Part shown: in pieces, positions 59,895 to 64,000 of the stretch
Layout: the number at the start of each line of letters is the position of its first letter
Numbering within the stretch: position 1 is the first letter of the stretch
From: Pseudobacteriovorax antillogorgiicola
GTDB taxonomy: Bacteria > Bdellovibrionota_B > Oligoflexia > Oligoflexales > Oligoflexaceae
Length of the DNA stretch: 64,000 nucleotides
Direction of reading: 5' to 3'
NCBI RefSeq assembly: GCF_900177345.1
Contig: NZ_FWZT01000004.1
Span: forward strand, 124,001 to 188,000
Made by a program: the position numbers and the translations under genes
Notes under the pieces: model-generated
Told to the model about the DNA's origin: nothing
What the model saw: only the letters and a program-made list of their open reading frames with translations
Databases searched by the model: none

Positions 59895-60800
59895 ATGATC
59901 GCTCGGGATGACTGGTTTCTACCAGCGATACTTAGCGAGGGAAATGTTGCCACCTGCTTGAGTGTTGTCATGGAGCAAGAGGAGGCAAGACTATTCCTAG
60001 TAAAATCACTCCGCCAAGCATTGTGCACCCACCGTGGTGATTCAAGTGACTCGATCTCTCATCTTAGAAAAAAAGTTGAGGGCCTTAGACGCACCTTTGA
60101 GCTTCGGCTCGGGATACTATCACAGGCGCGTCACCAAGCTTGGTTTCGCCAATCTCATGCGACGGAGTGGGGGCCCTTTCCTGGTAATGTTAGAAAGGAC
60201 GCTGTGTTTGTTTATTTCTCCCCTGAAAAAGCTCGAAAGCTTCGAAATGAAGTCGTTCGAGCTTGGCAAGAGGGTGAGACTGAGCTTGAAAGTCTGCCTC
60301 CTGGGCCTTGCCTTTGGCGCTACTTACTGGATCTCAACCATCAGTGGTATTCGATCTGCCAGCTAGCAAGTCCTTATCAAGATTTGCGCTTAAACGAATT
60401 ACCGGAAGGGCTACCTGATGATCTAGCCTGCCGCTCCATACATGCTTTTCTACTTAAGGTGCGGGGGGCTGTTGACGGTGCGCGAACAGACTTAGATCAT
60501 TGCTTTCAAGTTCTCTTCAAAGCTAGCGAGACTTTTCTTAATGCTTACTATCAAAAGCCTCGGTCAAGCGGACCTGGGAGACAAGGGGCGGGACGAGATC
60601 GCGGTATCAAATCAGAACTAGAGGAAAGCTTGCGGTTTTTTGAATTTGATCGAACCCCCAATGCACGGGATCTTCGCAAGCGCTACCTTGAACTTGCTAA
60701 ACGTTGCCACCCCGATGTTGCAGGGGGCGATGATGATCGCTTTAAAAAGCTCACCCATCACTATCATCAGATATTGAAGCGCCTGCCCTCACGAGCTTAA
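59895..60800 (+). CDS. J-domain (DnaJ-like) protein
   Basis: ATG 59895 gives 301 residues, but the reading frame is open upstream and GAGGT lies seven bases before an ATT codon at 59868 that overlaps the previous stop, so a non-standard start is possible. The first 220 residues are unassigned. The last 65 (about 240-300) form a J domain: FDRTPNARDLRKRYLELAKR, then the signature His-Pro-Asp in CHPDVAGGDDDRFKKL. J domains stimulate the ATPase of Hsp70/DnaK. The neighbouring HAMP-like membrane protein points to a membrane-linked chaperone function, which is inference. Confidence 0.75.
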   Translation: MIARDDWFLPAILSEGNVATCLSVVMEQEEARLFLVKSLRQALCTHRGDSSDSISHLRKKVEGLRRTFELRLGILSQARHQAWFRQSHATEWGPFPGNVRKDAVFVYFSPEKARKLRNEVVRAWQEGETELESLPPGPCLWRYLLDLNHQWYSICQLASPYQDLRLNELPEGLPDDLACRSIHAFLLKVRGAVDGARTDLDHCFQVLFKASETFLNAYYQKPRSSGPGRQGAGRDRGIKSELEESLRFFEFDRTPNARDLRKRYLELAKRCHPDVAGGDDDRFKKLTHHYHQILKRLPSRA

Positions 60801-60829
60801 AGAATCGGACAAAAGTTCTAGCGGCTTGC

Positions 60830-62779
60830 TCAAGCGCTGGCGCGATATCCGATATTGGGGGCAAATATTTCCAGAATCTGTTTGATATCACGCTTGCGAA
60901 AGGGTTTGGCAAGGTATTCGTCCATACCGCTCTCTAAGCAATTCTCGCGGTCACCTGGCAGGGCATTTGCGGTGACCGCTACGATGATGGGTTGGTGCTC
61001 CTTAGGGATAGTGTCGCGGATAATCTTCGTAGTCTCAAGGCCACTGAGGCCAGGCATTTGACAATCCATAAAGATCAAGTTGTACTCTTGAGATTGGAGG
61101 CGATCCAAGCAATGTGTCCCCGATGGTTCACACTCCACTTTCATTCCAAGACTTTCAAGCAGGGATGTGATTACCTTTTGATTGTTGATATCATCTTCGA
61201 CCACCAAAACTCGATTCCAACTAGATAGTTCTTGATTGGCCTCCCTGGGGTTACCCAGCTTTGGCGTTTGTGGGCGTTTTTCTCGAATGGGAATCACGAA
61301 GCTAAATATCGATCCTCCAGATTGGGAGGGTCGATAGCTGATGCTACCCTCCAAGTTAAGCGCAATCTGTCGACAAATTGCGAGGCCGAGACCAGCGCCA
61401 CCGTGATTTCGAGTGCTCGACTCATCAGCCTGACGATAGCTTTCAAAAATTAGGTCTGCTTTATCTTGAGGAACTCCTATGCCAGAGTCACGAACCTCGA
61501 TCACGATTTGAGGACGTTCGTCGCTTGGATGCATAACATCACAATACACTTCGATAGTGCCACGGTGTGTAAATTTCACGGCATTGCTTATCAACTGCCG
61601 CACCACTTGCTTGACTAGGGTCGGATCTGTTGGAATGGAGGGGCGCATAAGAGGAAGGTTCTCTTCAATATGGATGCCTTTCTTCCTACAGCTTTCCCGA
61701 TACTTTTCGATTTCCTGCCGAATGATGTTCTTAATATTGACATCGGCGACGCGAAGCTGGTTTTTGCTGTCGCGCAAACTGGAAAGATTGAGAACGTCCT
61801 CGACGATATCTTTTAGTGTCTGAGAACAGTTTTCGATGATATCAAGGTATTTCAGAGCTTCGGGGTCCTCGATGATTTCGGCAAGAATTTCTGATGCACC
61901 CATCACGCCATTCAGCGGCGTGCGAATCTCGTGAGACATGGTTTCCATAAACGACGCTTTGGCTCGTGCTTCCTGTTCAGCGCTCTCTTTAGCGAGCCTC
62001 AAGATATGTTCAGTCTGCTTAGCCTTAGTGATGTCGGTGTGAGTTCCTATCATGCGAAGTGGCTGACCCGCATCGTCCCACTCAACGACTTTTCCGCGGC
62101 AAAGAACCCAAATGGTAGAGCCATCTTTCGCTCGATAACGTACTTCAAGGCTGTAAGGGTCCGCTCCGTGGGAGGCCACATGACGATCGAAACTCTTGAG
62201 AGCCCGTTTTAAATCTTCGGGAAAAATTAGTTCCTGCCACTCTTTGGGATCGTGTTTTTTTTCGTGAGCCTGAAACCCGAGGATCTCCCAGAATCGGGGC
62301 GACATGTATTCGTAGTTTTCTTGAATTTTCCAATCCCAATAGCCATCATAGGTAGCTTCTATAAGGCTTTGGTGGACGCGCTGCTGAGTTTCTAGGTCTT
62401 GGTGATCGCGTTTTTGCTGAGTGATATCTTGGGCCTGAGAAATAAAGTACTTAGGGCTTCCATCCTTGCGTCGAACTAGAGATACCGTAAGGAGAATCCA
62501 CACTAGGCTTCCGTCTTTACGAAAGAATCGTTTCTCAATCGAGTAGCTGTCTCGCAGCCCTGCAAGCACCTCTTTCACAAGGGACAGGTCCTCTTCGAGG
62601 TCGTCCGGGTGCGAAATCGTTTGAAAATCCATCTGCTGCAGCTCAGACTGAGTGTAGTCCATGATTTTGCACATCGAAGGGTTGACTCGAATGAAGCGTC
62701 CCTCAGGGCTTACCAAGGCCATTCCAATCGCCGCATATTTAAAGGCACTTTCGAATTCGTCAATGTCCAGAAGAGTCAT
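60830..62779 (-). CDS. Hybrid histidine kinase (PAS-PAS-HisKA-HATPase-REC)
   Basis: The 649-residue protein has two PAS/PAC domains (about 5-130 with FISQAQDITQQK and 135-260 with MIGTHTDITKAK), a HisKA helix with MSHEIRTPLNGVMGASEIL, an ATPase with N box LISNAVKFT and G boxes DSGIGVPQDKAD and GAGLGLAICRQ, and a C-terminal receiver (about 530-640) with LVVEDDINNQK, FMDCQMPGLSG and YLAKPF. The order is the classical hybrid. There is no membrane segment, so it is cytoplasmic. AGGAG lies before the ATG at 62779. It could pass phosphate to a separate Hpt, for example that of the 41653 protein; this is inference. The divergent neighbour is the ethylene-type sensor. Confidence 0.93.
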   Translation of the reverse strand: MTLLDIDEFESAFKYAAIGMALVSPEGRFIRVNPSMCKIMDYTQSELQQMDFQTISHPDDLEEDLSLVKEVLAGLRDSYSIEKRFFRKDGSLVWILLTVSLVRRKDGSPKYFISQAQDITQQKRDHQDLETQQRVHQSLIEATYDGYWDWKIQENYEYMSPRFWEILGFQAHEKKHDPKEWQELIFPEDLKRALKSFDRHVASHGADPYSLEVRYRAKDGSTIWVLCRGKVVEWDDAGQPLRMIGTHTDITKAKQTEHILRLAKESAEQEARAKASFMETMSHEIRTPLNGVMGASEILAEIIEDPEALKYLDIIENCSQTLKDIVEDVLNLSSLRDSKNQLRVADVNIKNIIRQEIEKYRESCRKKGIHIEENLPLMRPSIPTDPTLVKQVVRQLISNAVKFTHRGTIEVYCDVMHPSDERPQIVIEVRDSGIGVPQDKADLIFESYRQADESSTRNHGGAGLGLAICRQIALNLEGSISYRPSQSGGSIFSFVIPIREKRPQTPKLGNPREANQELSSWNRVLVVEDDINNQKVITSLLESLGMKVECEPSGTHCLDRLQSQEYNLIFMDCQMPGLSGLETTKIIRDTIPKEHQPIIVAVTANALPGDRENCLESGMDEYLAKPFRKRDIKQILEIFAPNIGYRASA

Positions 62780-62935
62780 CTAATTCTCCTATATTCCCAC
62801 ATAAGTCGTATCGTACGGGGAGCCAGCGACCTTCTCTTACAATTATGAAAAATATGGTTATCATAGTAGGAAAGGAATTTTGCAAACTATGGCTGCCAAG
62901 AATTTAGCTATGTAAAATTATGGGAAAAATTACTT

Positions 62936-64000
62936 ATGACCTCGATGTCTAGCCCCTACATGCCTCACGGTCACTGCTACTTATGGCAGACAGATTTGAT
63001 GAGTTTGCATGGTATTTCCGATAGTCTCATTTTCCTATCTTACATGGTGATTCCTGCTTGTCTACTGCATCTCCTACGGTCTCGCCAAGATCTTCCCACA
63101 CGCTCCATTTTTTATCTCTTCATAGCTTTTATATTTTTCTGTGGAGTCACCCACCTCATCGAAGTCTATTCGATTTGGGTTCCTGACTACTGGCTTACTG
63201 GTTTTTTTAAGGCTGTTACTGCAGGAGTATCGATAGTAACAGCATTTATTTGTGTTCGTGCGGTTCCGCATATCGAAGCATTGCCCAATATTCCTGAGTC
63301 CTTAGCTGAAGCCCGCAAGGAATTGAATCGGATTGTTAACAATGTTTCCATGGGAATTCTTGCTCTCGATGAAGAGTTGAGGATTGAATTTGCTAACGCT
63401 GCTGCGTTGAATTTAACGGGTTTAGAAGAAGCGCAGTTGTATTTTGCGAATATAGATACCTTATTTGAATTCAAAAGCCGAGAGCTACTGATTACAAAGT
63501 TAGGACAAATTTCAGAAGAGGAAGGTGAGCAACAGCTTGAACTCCACCTACTCCAGTCAGACGGCAGTCTCCTGCCTGTGCTAGTCAATCTTTCTCAGGC
63601 GCAGACTAATCGTGGCTTACGTCACATCCTATGCATTGAAGATCGAACAACGATTAAGAAGCAGCAGCAAACCATTCTAAAGCTTCATGAGAAGCTTAAT
63701 GAAGCTATTGAAGGGGCGAATCATGGTGTCTGGAGTTGGAGTGCTAATTCATCGCAAAACACCTGGTGGTCGGATAAATTATATGAGCTCATTGGCTATC
63801 AGCGATCTGAACTGTCGGCAACGTTTAGAAGTTTTCTAAAGACCGTCTATCCTCAGGATCGGGAGTCCGTCATCAAGCAATTGCGCGATGCGGTTAAGTC
63901 CCAGGTCTTCAAGGATATTGAGTGCCGGATCAAGACAGGAAGTGGACCATTTAGATGGTTTCTCATAAGGGGGCAAGTGAATCGTAATGCCGATGGCTAT
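62936..64000 (+). CDS. Ethylene-receptor-like sensor with PAS domains (3' end cut by window edge)
   Basis: The frame runs off the right edge; 355 residues are seen from ATG 62936 (an in-frame ATG at 62945 is the alternative). Residues about 25-105 form three membrane helices that match the ethylene-binding domain of plant ETR1 and cyanobacterial SynEtr1. Asp29, Tyr36, Ile39, Pro40, Ile66, Cys69 and His73 line up with ETR1 Asp25, Tyr32, Ile35, Pro36, Ile62, Cys65 and His69 at a fixed offset of four, and Cys69 and His73 would hold copper. A PAS domain follows (about 125-240), then a second, PAS-type region with ANHGVWSWSAN. A kinase domain is expected beyond the edge. Ligand and function here are inferred from family. 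Confidence 0.88.
   Translation, partial: MTSMSSPYMPHGHCYLWQTDLMSLHGISDSLIFLSYMVIPACLLHLLRSRQDLPTRSIFYLFIAFIFFCGVTHLIEVYSIWVPDYWLTGFFKAVTAGVSIVTAFICVRAVPHIEALPNIPESLAEARKELNRIVNNVSMGILALDEELRIEFANAAALNLTGLEEAQLYFANIDTLFEFKSRELLITKLGQISEEEGEQQLELHLLQSDGSLLPVLVNLSQAQTNRGLRHILCIEDRTTIKKQQQTILKLHEKLNEAIEGANHGVWSWSANSSQNTWWSDKLYELIGYQRSELSATFRSFLKTVYPQDRESVIKQLRDAVKSQVFKDIECRIKTGSGPFRWFLIRGQVNRNADGY

Noticed and set aside
1-64000. CRISPR arrays, tRNA or rRNA genes, insertion sequences
   Set aside because: No regularly spaced repeat units, cloverleaf-like sequence or transposase were seen on reading through.

Overview
Organism and character. The window has a mid-40s % GC look and closely packed genes on both strands. 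It is rich in sensory kinases, 7TMR-DISM receptors, lipoproteins and exported hydrolases. There is no ribosomal marker here, so taxonomy is inference only. The mix suggests a Gram-negative bacterium of the Bdellovibrionota/Oligoflexia type (for example a Pseudobacteriovorax-like marine organism): several 7TMR-DISM proteins, delta-60 repeat lipoprotein, a MotA/MotB pair, PPK2, beta-propeller phytase, secreted papain-like, metzincin and subtilisin-like proteases, and an exported phospholipase D. No tRNA, rRNA, CRISPR array or complete insertion sequence was seen.

Layout. 1-6.2 kb: a P-loop kinase cut by the left edge, an NtrC-type regulator divergent from a PAS histidine kinase, a small lipoprotein, and a dual-receiver kinase. 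6.5-11.8 kb: exported proteins, namely a DM9-repeat lipoprotein and three tandem DUF4360-like proteins flanked by two MAPEG membrane proteins, followed by a non-coding stretch with an inverted-repeat element and a small lipoprotein. 11.8-17.7 kb: a ParB-like/GIY-YIG gene pair, a divergent RelA/SpoT-like protein, a solute-binding-like protein and a 7TMR-DISM/PP2C phosphatase. 17.9-24.7 kb: a tight four-gene operon with a coiled-coil protein, a MotA-like channel, a MotB-like peptidoglycan-binding partner and a 1432-residue UPF1-like SF1 helicase with a possible nuclease tail. This is the most intriguing locus. 24.9-30.1 kb: NAD salvage (bifunctional NMN adenylyltransferase/Nudix, then NAMPT) and a flotillin/YqiJ pair. 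30.6-41 kb: phytase, 7TMR-DISM/cyclase, lipoproteins, a second DM9 protein, a papain-like protease, a metallo-hydrolase and a SpoU-type RNA methylase, followed by the remains of a VWA-domain gene. 41.6-48.4 kb: a 7TMR-DISM/Hpt/CheA-like kinase, then an operon of RLAN/RimK-type ATP-grasp ligase, M14-like DUF2817 peptidase and GNAT-C39 fusion. 48.6-58.4 kb: metzincin, delta-60 lipoprotein, PPK2, ElaA-like acetyltransferase, subtilisin and phospholipase D. 58.5-64 kb: an exported methyltransferase, a HAMP/J-domain pair, a hybrid kinase, and an ethylene-receptor-like sensor cut by the right edge.

How the genes work together. The window reads as sensing plus surface and extracellular work. At least eight signal-transduction proteins lie among many exported enzymes suited to attacking protein, phospholipid and phytate. 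Three 7TMR-DISM receptors carry three different outputs (PP2C phosphatase, class III cyclase, Hpt/CheA-like kinase). The best candidates for undescribed biology are the MotAB-helicase operon, the ATP-grasp/peptidase operon, the paired palindromes in front of the two NAD genes, the bacterial DM9 lipoproteins and the ethylene-type sensor. Start sites were chosen by Shine-Dalgarno spacing and signal-peptide position and often differ from the longest reading frame.
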